Source of the DNA: an uncultured Ruminococcus sp.
GTDB lineage: Bacteria > Bacillota > Clostridia > Oscillospirales > Acutalibacteraceae
Assembly (NCBI GenBank): GCA_902773035.1
Contig: CACYDB010000126.1
Span: forward strand, 1 to 15,613
Direction of reading: 5' to 3'
Length of the DNA: 15,613 bases
This document shows positions 1-6,376 of the stretch, piece after piece. The notes beneath the pieces were generated by a model. It did not search any database. It worked only from the letters and a program-made list of their open reading frames with translations, and was not told where the DNA came from. Every line of letters starts with the position of its first letter. Within the stretch, counting starts at the first letter, position 1. Both the position numbers and the translations under genes were made by a program.

Positions 1-441
1 TATGAGATACTCGGCGACAGCGAGCTTGCCGAGGACGCGGTTCATAACGCTTTTCTCAGGCTTATGAAGAATATGTCGAAGCTTGAGAACGCTGACAGCC
101 CGCGCACAAGAGGTTATGTGCTTATTGTTACCGAGAATGTCGCTAAGAGTATCTACGTCAAGCAACGCAAGACTGTTCCGATTGAGCTCGATGAAACCAT
201 ACCCGACGCTAAATCCGTCAGCTCGGAGGTCGAGGGCAGGATAACGGCGGAGCTCCTGGCTGAGAAGATCGGAGTGCTCCCCTCGAAGTACCGCGAGGTG
301 CTGCTGCTCAAATCGCTGCATAATATGAATGACAGACAGATCGCCGACTCGCTCGGTATCAATCAGGCGACGGCAAGGAAACGTATTGAACGCGCCCGCG
401 CCGCGCTGAAAAAACTTATAGGAGGAAGCATTGATGGATAA
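1..441 (+). CDS. ECF-like sigma-70 family RNA polymerase sigma factor (5' partial)
   Basis: The reading frame is open from base 1, so the start lies outside the window; 146 residues are visible. The first residues (ILGDSELAEDAVHNAFLRL) match the end of sigma region 2, which binds core polymerase and the -10 element. The C-terminal third (LPSKYREVLLLKSLHNMNDRQIADSLGINQATARKRIERARAAL) is a typical region 4 helix-turn-helix that would read the -35 element. The short, poorly conserved linker and absence of region 3 fit an ECF-type factor. The stop overlaps the next gene by 8 bases, so the two are probably translationally coupled. By family logic the sigma is held inactive by that neighbour. Its target promoters cannot be read from the window; the promoters seen downstream look like housekeeping sigma-A sites. 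Confidence 0.9.
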   Translation, partial: YEILGDSELAEDAVHNAFLRLMKNMSKLENADSPRTRGYVLIVTENVAKSIYVKQRKTVPIELDETIPDAKSVSSEVEGRITAELLAEKIGVLPSKYREVLLLKSLHNMNDRQIADSLGINQATARKRIERARAALKKLIGGSIDG

Positions 442-1108
442 CGTAATCTCCAACGAAACACTGATCAAAGCGCTTGAAATTTATGAAAACAAGATGCTCT
501 CTTCTGTTGATGAAAGGGAATTTGAGACCTCTGAAAAATTTGAGAAAAAGATGAGAACCCTCCTGCGCGCGCAAACCTCCGTGTATCGCAGGGTTACGCT
601 GACCAAAACACGAAAGGTTATTACTGCTTTCGCGGCGGCGCTGATAATTCTTGTATCGGCGCTGTCGGTCGGCGCGATAAGAGAGACTATCCTCTCCTTC
701 TTTGTCGAGAGGGGAGACGTCAGGGTTATCGAATACAACACCGAGAACGGCAAAGATTACCCCAAGGCGCTTAATAAGCTATACGCCTTGTCGTATCTTC
801 CCAAGGGCTACAAGCTCACCGACAGCGGCTCCGACAGTCTGCATTCCTATATGGTTTACACGCGCGGAGACGATTTCCTCAGCCTCGAGCAGTTTACCAA
901 GGACAGCTACAAATCGGCTTCCGACCTTGAAACTATGGAAAAAGAGGTTTACGAGGGTGTGAGCTTCGTGGTTCAGCAGTCGGACGACTCCACAGTATTG
1001 ATCTGGGAGAAGGACGGTTATGTATTTGAGATGACTGGCTTTGAAGAAAAGGTCGAGCTGTTTAAGGCGGCTGTCTCTTTGAAGTCCGGGAAGGAGGAAG
1101 AACGATGA
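434..1108 (+). CDS. Putative membrane-anchored anti-sigma factor, DUF4367-like
   Basis: A 224-residue protein with a charged cytoplasmic N-terminus (about 1-60), one hydrophobic membrane segment (61-81, KVITAFAAALIILVSALSVGA) and an extracytoplasmic C-terminal domain. That domain carries DUF4367-like signatures: YLPKGYKL near 121-128 and LIWEKDGYVFEMTGF near 189-203. I chose ATG 434 over the TTG three bases upstream because it lies 8 nt after GGAGG (421-425). Position directly after a sigma gene with overlapping ends, and the in/TM/out layout, support a role as a cognate anti-sigma factor that senses an envelope signal. There is no zinc-binding ZAS motif (HxxxCxxC), so the sigma-binding mechanism would differ from classical ZAS anti-sigmas. 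The next gene starts inside its stop codon (ATGA). Confidence 0.75.
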   Translation: MDNVISNETLIKALEIYENKMLSSVDEREFETSEKFEKKMRTLLRAQTSVYRRVTLTKTRKVITAFAAALIILVSALSVGAIRETILSFFVERGDVRVIEYNTENGKDYPKALNKLYALSYLPKGYKLTDSGSDSLHSYMVYTRGDDFLSLEQFTKDSYKSASDLETMEKEVYEGVSFVVQQSDDSTVLIWEKDGYVFEMTGFEEKVELFKAAVSLKSGKEEER

Positions 1109-2160
1109 AAAAGCTTGTAGTCGTGATAACAGCGCTTATGCTCGCGTTGAGCGCTTTTCCCGCCTTTGCCGCGGAGGCGGACGATACAGACGGCGGCGAT
1201 ATGTTTACCGTAAGCTATATATCTACCGCGGATGAAGCGTCCGTGGACGAAATAAAGCATCTGACAGGCGCTGAGCCCGAGGTTACAACCGAACCCGAGG
1301 CTACATCTGAGCCCGAGGCTACGACCGAGCCCTCGGAAGATGATTATTGGTGGGATTATGAGTCGACTCCCGACGAAACTCCTCCCGACGCATGTTCCGG
1401 AGATGATCCCCCTCCTGAAGGTGTGCCCGGCGAACCGGGATGCCCGGGCGATGATGATCCGTGGTGGGAGCCTGCAACCGAGCCTTACGAAGAAACACAG
1501 GTGCATACATGCGCTCCGATTACGGAAGTTCCCGAAGTCACGGAACCCGATGTCACGGTAGCTCCTACGTATGTTCCCACGTATGCGCCAACGGCAGCTC
1601 CCATCCCCAAAACAGACCCTACCGAGCAGCCCATGACTCAGGCGCCTACAGTCGCGCCGTGTAACCCTACGAATGTCCTGCCTCCAATAAACAAGGATAC
1701 CTCGGTTCCGCGTTTTGACCTCATCACAGGCACAATGCGCGCGGGCAAGACCCTTCTCCTGACTGTAAGGAACAGCGGCGGCAATAAAATCAAATTTTCC
1801 TCCTCAAATACAAAGGTCGCCAAAATCAGCTCCAAGGGACTTGTCACAACGCTGAAAAAGGGCTTTGTCAAAATCACGGCTAAGGTCGGATTAAAATACT
1901 GCTACTTCACCTTAAAGGTCATCTCGAATCCGACTCTGAGCAAAAAATCCATCAAGGTCAAAAAGGGAAAGACCAAGAAGGTGCTTATCTACGATAAGGC
2001 GCCCTCGGTCAAGCTCAAATTCAAAAATAAGAAGAAAGCAAAAATTGTAAGCAAGACAAATGTTAACTACATAAAAGTATTAGGAAGGAAACGGGGAAAA
2101 ACCACCCTGCAGGTTCGGGTCAACGGTAAGTGGCTCAAGCTGGGTGTTAAGGTTATTTAG
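1105..2160 (+). CDS. Secreted protein with Thr/Glu/Pro-rich linker and two basic Ig-like (BIG2-type) repeats
   Basis: A 351-residue protein. Residues 1-23 form a signal peptide (KK, hydrophobic core, AFA-A cleavage site). Residues about 55-200 are a low-complexity acidic linker with TEPEAT-type repeats, Trp pairs at 82-83 and 120-121, and few predicted folds. Residues about 205-351 are very lysine-rich and hold two Ig-like repeats: one has the BIG2-like pattern SSSNTKVAKISSKGLVTTLKKG (232-253), the second runs from about 278 to the end. The start codon overlaps the preceding stop (ATGA) and has AAGGAGGA at 1091-1098, so it is the third gene of the sigma/anti-sigma operon. The acidic first half and basic second half suggest wall or polymer binding, but this is inference. 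No enzymatic motif is visible. Confidence 0.8.
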   Translation: MKKLVVVITALMLALSAFPAFAAEADDTDGGDMFTVSYISTADEASVDEIKHLTGAEPEVTTEPEATSEPEATTEPSEDDYWWDYESTPDETPPDACSGDDPPPEGVPGEPGCPGDDDPWWEPATEPYEETQVHTCAPITEVPEVTEPDVTVAPTYVPTYAPTAAPIPKTDPTEQPMTQAPTVAPCNPTNVLPPINKDTSVPRFDLITGTMRAGKTLLLTVRNSGGNKIKFSSSNTKVAKISSKGLVTTLKKGFVKITAKVGLKYCYFTLKVISNPTLSKKSIKVKKGKTKKVLIYDKAPSVKLKFKNKKKAKIVSKTNVNYIKVLGRKRGKTTLQVRVNGKWLKLGVKVI

Positions 2161-2433
2161 AAGTTTTTACATAATTTTCCGACTCTGCCAACACTATTTA
2201 TCCCCGAAAAAAGTTTTCAGCCGCTGTTTCTGACAGCGGCTGAAGGCATTTTATAACGAGAATATTTTTCTTAAAAAGAAAAAAGAACGGCAAATTTCCG
2301 AAAAAATTGCCGCGTCCATTTATCATTATAAAACATCCACAAAAATAATACAATAGGATGTCGCGAAAAATTCACCAAAAATTCTGAAAAATGAAAAAAT
2401 TTAAAAAAATCTTAAAATATTTTTATAAAAGTG
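2161..2433. other. AT-rich intergenic region upstream of the repeat RNA unit
   Basis: No ORF with a convincing start is visible. It contains the hairpin ending the preceding operon (2216-2244), a weak AT hairpin (2265-2283) and an inverted repeat CGGCAA/TTGCCG (2288-2293 and 2307-2312) of unknown role. The stretch from about 2380 to 2430 is strongly A/T-tracted and sits directly upstream of a consensus promoter, so it may act as an UP element. Confidence 0.6.
2216..2250 (+). terminator. Hairpin terminator of the sigma/anti-sigma operon
   Basis: A perfect 12-bp stem (2216-2227 with 2233-2244) and a 5-nt loop stand 55 bases after the stop. The T-tract on the + strand is weak (ATTTTAT after a GGC). 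On the - strand the stem is followed by a better T run, from the AAAAAA before it, so it may work in both directions. Confidence 0.65.
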
Positions 2434-2462
2434 TTGACAAATGCGAATTTCTATTATATAAT
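2434..2462 (+). promoter_or_regulatory. Consensus sigma-A promoter of the repeat RNA unit
   Basis: TTGACA (2434-2439), a 17-nt spacer and TATAAT (2457-2462) match the housekeeping consensus at all 12 positions. A-rich tracts directly upstream resemble an UP element. Predicted transcription start is about 2469. This is the best promoter in the window and drives no long ORF. Confidence 0.9.
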
Positions 2463-2495
2463 ATGTACAACAAACAAGACAGGAGGTTGATGAAT

Positions 2496-2561
2496 ATGTT
2501 ACATAGACCTTTTAAGATTTCGATTAAAGATATTAAGCGGAGTTTCCCACCCAATGTCTGA
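2496..2561 (+). CDS. Putative 21-residue peptide or leader ORF at the 5' end of the repeat RNA
   Basis: AGGAGG at 2481-2486 lies 9 nt before ATG 2496, an ideal ribosome binding site. The product is MLHRPFKISIKDIKRSFPPNV, basic, with no signal peptide and no membrane helix. An in-frame ATG at 2490 would add two residues but is only 3 nt from the SD. The ORF starts about 27 nt into the predicted transcript and ends inside the first repeat-like unit. It could be a leader peptide, a small functional protein or an accident of composition; the promoter and SD argue that ribosomes do load here. Confidence 0.5.
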   Translation: MLHRPFKISIKDIKRSFPPNV

Positions 2562-2638
2562 AGCCGTACGCGGCAGGTGTGGACAACTTTCGAAATTCAA
2601 TATCATTATATGTTTATAAAAAATTAACTTAGTCTAAC

Positions 2639-2992
2639 GGAGACAGGTCCGATGTAAAATATTTTAATTATAGAAGTTCAAGTTTTTTATAGATAGGGGA
2701 TAGTCCCATGATTTATTCTTAGAATTTTTCGATAAGTTTTTATATAAATAACAAATATCAATTTCTTCAATGAGGTAAGTCCAATGCGCTAGTTAATTTG
2801 TTAGCAGAAAACATTTAAGTTAATATGAGGTAAGACCAATGTTCTAGTTAATTCTATTGGCAGATAACTTTTTGTTTAATGTTTAATGAGGTACTAACCA
2901 ATGTTCTAGTTAGTTTTTTCCGACAATTATTATGAATTGCAGAGGAAAGACCAATGATCTAGTTGATTTCGCCCGCAGCTTAGGCTGCGGGC
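2639..2992 (+). repeat. Array of six degenerate ~55-nt direct repeats (a seventh, weaker unit at ~2539)
   Basis: The conserved core runs TGAGGTAAGACCAATG followed by nnCTAGTTAATT. ATGs of successive units lie at 2652, 2708, 2784, 2839, 2901 and 2954 (spacings 56, 76, 55, 62, 53). A related element surrounds ATG 2554. The last four units are most alike. Before each ATG is a small inverted repeat whose bases change in step: CGGA/TCCG (unit 1), GGGA/TCCC (unit 2), GGT/ACC (units 4 and 5). A GCAG-like motif recurs about 18-20 nt after the ATG in units 3, 4 and 6. The final unit runs directly into the terminator stem. The repeats are too divergent for a CRISPR array. Confidence 0.75.
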
Positions 2993-3000
2993 TTTGTTTT
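2971..3000 (+). terminator. Strong intrinsic terminator of the repeat RNA unit
   Basis: A 9-bp GC-rich perfect stem, GCCCGCAGC (2971-2979) with GCTGCGGGC (2984-2992), closes on loop TTAG and is followed by TTTGTTTT. This ends the transcript before the cupin gene, which has its own promoter. Confidence 0.92.
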
Positions 3001-3048
3001 GTCTAAGGGTTCGGTTTGGATCAATGCCTTTATTTTTTATATGTAATG

Positions 3049-3057
3049 TGTTATAAT
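3049..3057 (+). promoter_or_regulatory. Extended -10 promoter of the cupin gene
   Basis: TGT followed by TATAAT (3052-3057) forms an extended -10 element; the -35 region near 3029 (TTTATT) is weak. Predicted transcription start is near 3064, leaving a short leader with GGGAGGT (3074-3080) before the start codon. Confidence 0.7.
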
Positions 3058-3085
3058 ACCCTCATAAATTTTCGGGAGGTCAGTT

Positions 3086-3424
3086 ATGCTTCTTAATTTT
3101 GACAATATAAGCGAAACAGTGAATCCGCGCTTCAAGGGCGGCGAGGGAGATTTTATCTCCCGAATGTATAACGACGGCTTTAACAAGATAATGCTCGGCA
3201 GGCTGCCCGTCGGCGCGAATATCGGCTATCATAAGCACGAGGAAAACAGCGAGATCATCTATATTTTATCGGGCGAGGGAAGGTGCCTTTATGACGACGG
3301 CGAGGAGCTTTTGAAGCCCGGGGACTGTCATTACTGCCCGCTTGGTCATTCTCACAGTCTGATCAATAACAGCGGTACCGAGGAGCTGGTGTTTTTCGCG
3401 GTTGTGCCCGAGCATAAAAAATAA
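3086..3424 (+). CDS. Single-domain cupin protein
   Basis: A 112-residue cytoplasmic protein that is one cupin beta-barrel. Motif 1, G-x5-HxH-x4-E-x6-G, is complete at residues 43-63 with metal ligands His49, His51 and Glu56. Motif 2, G-x5-PxG-xx-H-xxx-N, is complete at 79-94 with His90. Thus a divalent metal site is very likely intact. Small stand-alone cupins include sugar-binding, isomerase, dioxygenase and regulatory types, and the substrate cannot be read from this sequence. GGGAGGT lies 5 nt before ATG 3086. The gene stands alone between a terminator and the trk operon promoter. Confidence 0.88.
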   Translation: MLLNFDNISETVNPRFKGGEGDFISRMYNDGFNKIMLGRLPVGANIGYHKHEENSEIIYILSGEGRCLYDDGEELLKPGDCHYCPLGHSHSLINNSGTEELVFFAVVPEHKK

Positions 3425-3443
3425 TAAATTATATCTTGATTTA

Positions 3444-3473
3444 TTGAGAACGTTGTAGTAAAATTACTATGAT
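3444..3473 (+). promoter_or_regulatory. Promoter of the trkAH operon
   Basis: TTGAGA (3444-3449), an 18-nt spacer and TATGAT (3468-3473) make a plausible sigma-A promoter, with transcription starting near 3480. Confidence 0.6.
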
Positions 3474-3478
3474 TAAAA

Positions 3479-3497
3479 CGCGCGAGGCTTTCGCGCG
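3479..3497 (+). other. GC hairpin at the predicted 5' end of the trkAH transcript
   Basis: CGCGCGA (3479-3485) pairs perfectly with TCGCGCG (3491-3497) around a 5-nt loop. No T-tract follows on the + strand, so it is not a terminator for the cupin gene. It sits where the trk transcript should begin and ends 5 nt before the SD (3503-3508), so it may protect the 5' end or affect translation. Confidence 0.5.
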
Positions 3498-3514
3498 GAA
3501 TAAGAGGTATGCTT

Positions 3515-4870
3515 ATGAATATAATCATCGTCGGCTGCGGTCGTGTAGGCCGCACCATCGCTAAACAGCTCGATAAGGAAGGACACAGCATCACGGTTAT
3601 CGACACTGACGTTAACGCGCTCGGCGCTATCGCGGGTACCCAGAATGTTATGGGAGTCCAGGGCAACGGCGCGACCTTCGCTACGCTGATCGACGCGGGC
3701 GTTAAGGACTGTGACCTGATGATCGCCGTAACGGCGTCCGACGAGCTGAATCTTTACGCGTGTCTTATCGCGAAGAACGCGGGAGCTCCTAAAACGATTG
3801 CCCGCGTGCGTAACCCCGATTATACGCATGACGTTACAAAGCTTAAGGATGAGCTCAAGCTGTCGCTCGCTATCAATCCCGAGCAGATTTGCGCTCAGGA
3901 GCTCAGCCGTCTTATAAAATTCCCCGGCGCCGTTGAGATCGACTCCTTCGCCAAGGGCGCGGTTGACTTGATCAAGGTCAAGATAAATGAAAAATCCGTC
4001 CTCTCAAACAGGAAGGTTGTTGACTGCGCGGCTCTCTTTAAGGAGGGACTGCGTATCTGTACAGTCGAGAGAGGCAAGGAATGTCATATAGCTAACGGCG
4101 ACTTTGAGATCAAGCCGGGCGACGTTATTTCGATAGTATCGGAGAGTAACGCGGCGGCGAAGCTCTTCAAGAACATCGGAGTTATTACCTCCAAAAGCCG
4201 TCACGTGCTTATCCTCGGAGGCAGTAAGATCGCGTTCTACCTTGCGAAATCACTCTCCGAAAGCGGAATCAAGGTCAAAATCATCGAGAGCGATCTGAGA
4301 CGCTGCGAGCATCTCAGCGAGCTGCTCGACAATGTCGTTGTTATCCACGGCAACGGTATGAATCAGGAGCTGCTTGTGTCCGAGGGAATAGAGTTCGCGG
4401 ACGCGGTTGTAACGCTGATGGATACCGACGAGGAAAACATTATAGTTTCTCTCTTTGCCAAGGACGTTAATCCCGACTCAAAGATCATTACGGAAATCAA
4501 CGACATCAGCTTCTCAATCATCGACAGCCTGCCGCTTGACTCTGTGATTCATCCCAAGCATCTTACAGGTCAGTACATCATTCAGTATGTCCGCGCGATG
4601 CAGAACTCCGTCGGAAGCAATATCGAAACTCTCCACTCGATCTGTAACGATCAGGCTGAGGCGCTGGAGTTCAAGGCAAGTCACGACAGTATGGCTACAG
4701 GCGTTCCGCTCGCCATGCTCGGACTCAAGTCCGAGTTGCAGATTGTCTGCATAACGCGTAACGGCAAAATTATAATCCCCACAGGTAAGGATTCAATCGA
4801 GCTCGGCGATACGGTTATCGTTGTCACCAAGCACAAGGGTCTTTTTGACCTCAAGGATATTCTGAAATAA
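3515..4870 (+). CDS. trkA: Trk potassium uptake regulatory NAD-binding subunit TrkA
   Basis: A 451-residue cytoplasmic protein of usual TrkA length, made of two RCK modules. The first Rossmann fold starts at residue 1 with IIIVGCGRVG (G7-x-G9-xx-G12) and the acidic residue D30 after beta-2, so NAD(H) binding is expected. The first TrkA-C subdomain follows at about 135-220. The second Rossmann fold starts near 230 (HVLILGGSKIA) and lacks the full GxGxxG pattern, so its nucleotide binding may be weak or lost; the last ~80 residues form the second TrkA-C subdomain. It gates the TrkH channel at the inner membrane face. I chose ATG 3515, 6 nt after AGAGGT (3503-3508); ATG 3509 is too close to the SD. 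trkH follows after 12 bases in the same operon. Confidence 0.95.
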   Translation: MNIIIVGCGRVGRTIAKQLDKEGHSITVIDTDVNALGAIAGTQNVMGVQGNGATFATLIDAGVKDCDLMIAVTASDELNLYACLIAKNAGAPKTIARVRNPDYTHDVTKLKDELKLSLAINPEQICAQELSRLIKFPGAVEIDSFAKGAVDLIKVKINEKSVLSNRKVVDCAALFKEGLRICTVERGKECHIANGDFEIKPGDVISIVSESNAAAKLFKNIGVITSKSRHVLILGGSKIAFYLAKSLSESGIKVKIIESDLRRCEHLSELLDNVVVIHGNGMNQELLVSEGIEFADAVVTLMDTDEENIIVSLFAKDVNPDSKIITEINDISFSIIDSLPLDSVIHPKHLTGQYIIQYVRAMQNSVGSNIETLHSICNDQAEALEFKASHDSMATGVPLAMLGLKSELQIVCITRNGKIIIPTGKDSIELGDTVIVVTKHKGLFDLKDILK

Positions 4871-4882
4871 CAGAGGAATTTT

Positions 4883-6328
4883 ATGAACAAACGAACTATT
4901 CTTCATATTTTAGGCTGGGTGCTTCTCGTTGAGGGCGCGGCGATGCAGCTCGCGACCTTTGTCGGACTGTGGTACCATGAGGAAAACTACAAGTATTTCC
5001 TGTTTATCGGTCTCGGTTCTTTAGCGCTCGGCGGTCTGATTATGATAAACAAGCCCAAGAGGACTGTTATGTCACGCCGCGACGGCTTTTCGGCTACGGC
5101 TCTGAGCTGGATAGTGCTCTCAGCCGTGGGAGCTCTGCCGCTGTGGATGAGCGGACAGATCCCGCATTATGTAGACGCTTTGTTTGAGTCTATCTCGGGC
5201 TTTACAACTACGGGCGCGACGATACTTACCGATATAGAGGCTCTGGACAACTGTATGCTCTTCTGGAGATCGCTGAGCCACTTCCTCGGCGGTATGGGTG
5301 TTATCGTGTTCCTGCTCGCGCTTATTCCGAAGCTCGGCGGCAACGCGGGAATCAATCTGATGAAGGCTGAGTCCACGGGTCCCGAGGTTGAAAAGACAAT
5401 GCCGAAGCTGAGAAGATACGCTTTTGTGCTGTACGCCATCTACGCGGGACTTACCGCGCTGGAGGTTATCCTCCTTATGTGCGGCGGAATGTACTTCTTC
5501 GACGCGGTTACGACCTCGTTCTCAACCGCAGGCACCGGTGGCTTCGCGTGCTACAACAACTCGATCGCCTACTTTGACAGCTATTATTTGCAGGGCGTTG
5601 TATCTGTATTTATGATGCTGTTCGGCGTTAACTTCTACGTGTACATTATGATCCTTATGCGCAAGTTCAAGAGCGTTCTGCGCCTTGAGGAGCTCTGGGT
5701 ATACCTCGGGATCATCGTCGTTTCGACCGCGCTTATAGCGGTGAATATCTCAAAGCTTTATCCCGAGCCCTACGATTCGGTTCACCACAGCTTCTTCTAT
5801 GTTACCTCGATTCTGTCGTCAACGGGATTTGCGATCGAGGATACGAACCTCTGGCCTGATTTCAGTAAGATCCTCATTGTGATCCTCACCTGTATCGGCG
5901 CCTGCGCGGGAAGTACAGGCGGCGGCTTCAAGGTCAGCAGGATTATGATTCTGCTCAAGGAGGTCCGCAAGGAGTTCAGGCTTATCGTTCATCCGCGCAC
6001 TGTTCAGACCATCAAGATGAACGGCAAGAAGGTCAGCCATGAGGTTACGAGAAACGTCAGCGTTTACCTTGTGATTTATATTCTGTTTATTCTGATAAGC
6101 ACGGCGATCGTATCGCTCAACGGCTTTGACTTTACCACGAATCTTACAGCCGCGATCACTACCCTCAACAATACGGGACCGGGCTTCTCGATAGTAGGCT
6201 CGGCGGGTAACTACGCGGGCTTCAATATACTTTCAAAAATCACGTTCTGCTTCAATATGATTGCCGGACGACTTGAGCTCTATCCGCTTCTCATACTCTT
6301 TGTACCGAGAGCGTGGAGAAAAAATTAA
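4883..6328 (+). CDS. trkH: Trk-type potassium transporter membrane subunit TrkH
   Basis: A 481-residue polytopic membrane protein. All four pore-loop filter segments of the TrkH/KtrB superfamily can be read: TTTGAT (108-113), STAGTGGF (214-221), SSTGFA (312-317) and NNTGPG (429-434). The glycine-rich loop CAGSTGGGFK (341-350), which gates the pore in this family, and the C-terminal MIAGRLELYPLLILF (459-473) are also typical. It imports K+ in complex with TrkA. AGAGGA (4872-4877) precedes the ATG by 5 nt. Length and motifs are complete; nothing suggests a pseudogene. Confidence 0.96.
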   Translation: MNKRTILHILGWVLLVEGAAMQLATFVGLWYHEENYKYFLFIGLGSLALGGLIMINKPKRTVMSRRDGFSATALSWIVLSAVGALPLWMSGQIPHYVDALFESISGFTTTGATILTDIEALDNCMLFWRSLSHFLGGMGVIVFLLALIPKLGGNAGINLMKAESTGPEVEKTMPKLRRYAFVLYAIYAGLTALEVILLMCGGMYFFDAVTTSFSTAGTGGFACYNNSIAYFDSYYLQGVVSVFMMLFGVNFYVYIMILMRKFKSVLRLEELWVYLGIIVVSTALIAVNISKLYPEPYDSVHHSFFYVTSILSSTGFAIEDTNLWPDFSKILIVILTCIGACAGSTGGGFKVSRIMILLKEVRKEFRLIVHPRTVQTIKMNGKKVSHEVTRNVSVYLVIYILFILISTAIVSLNGFDFTTNLTAAITTLNNTGPGFSIVGSAGNYAGFNILSKITFCFNMIAGRLELYPLLILFVPRAWRKN

Positions 6329-6339
6329 TTGAATAAATA

Positions 6340-6376
6340 CATCTCATAGGGAAAATACTACCTGTGAGGTGTTTTT
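6340..6376 (+). terminator. trkH terminator hairpin that also contains the SD of the next gene
   Basis: An 11-bp stem with two or three G-U pairs (6340-6350 with 6361-6371) closes a 10-nt loop and is followed at once by TTTTT (6372-6376). The 3' arm contains GAGGTG (6366-6371), which is the only SD for the ATG at 6377. The same sequence therefore can end the trk transcript or hide the next gene's ribosome binding site. Confidence 0.65.

Larger units (their letters stand above)
2469..3000 (+). ncRNA. Predicted ~530-nt orphan transcript with tandem structured repeats (family not recognised)
   Basis: The bounds are inferred: a perfect sigma-A promoter ends at 2462 and a strong intrinsic terminator closes at 2992 with its T-tract to 3000. 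No ORF above about 25 codons lies between. The 5' part carries a 21-codon ORF with a strong SD. The rest is built from degenerate ~55-nt units, each with a short GG...CC inverted repeat, an ATG and a downstream AT-rich segment. The 5'-most unit contains a GCCG-TACG-CGGC hairpin (about 2563-2574). I considered tmRNA, 6S, SRP RNA, RNase P, T-box and the ornate large RNAs and see no diagnostic sequence for any of them. It could be a structured RNA, a multi-leader regulatory RNA or a mini-ORF array. Existence of a transcript is well supported; its role is unknown. Confidence 0.65.

Noticed and set aside
1270..1345. Independent DNA repeat element in the first secreted gene
   Set aside because: It is a coding repeat (TEPEAT-type linker) kept in frame within the protein.
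1018..1506. 162-codon ORF on the minus strand opposite the secreted protein
   Set aside because: Its sequence is the antisense of the low-complexity linker and has no RBS-supported start.
2771..2970. CRISPR array (about 28-nt repeats with 25-33-nt spacers)
   Set aside because: Repeat units differ at several positions and in length, intervals are uneven and AT-rich with shared motifs, and no cas gene is in the window.
2639..2970. Repeats as a coding sequence for a repetitive protein
   Set aside because: The repeat ATGs fall in different frames and stops appear within a few codons in all three forward frames.
2469..3000. Known large RNAs (tmRNA, 6S, SRP, RNase P, T-box leader, ROOL-type RNA)
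   Set aside because: No diagnostic motif of the families I know well is visible; for ROOL I cannot judge by eye, and only a covariance search would exclude it.
3479..3497. Terminator for the cupin gene
   Set aside because: The stem has no T-tract on the + strand and lies downstream of the predicted trk promoter.
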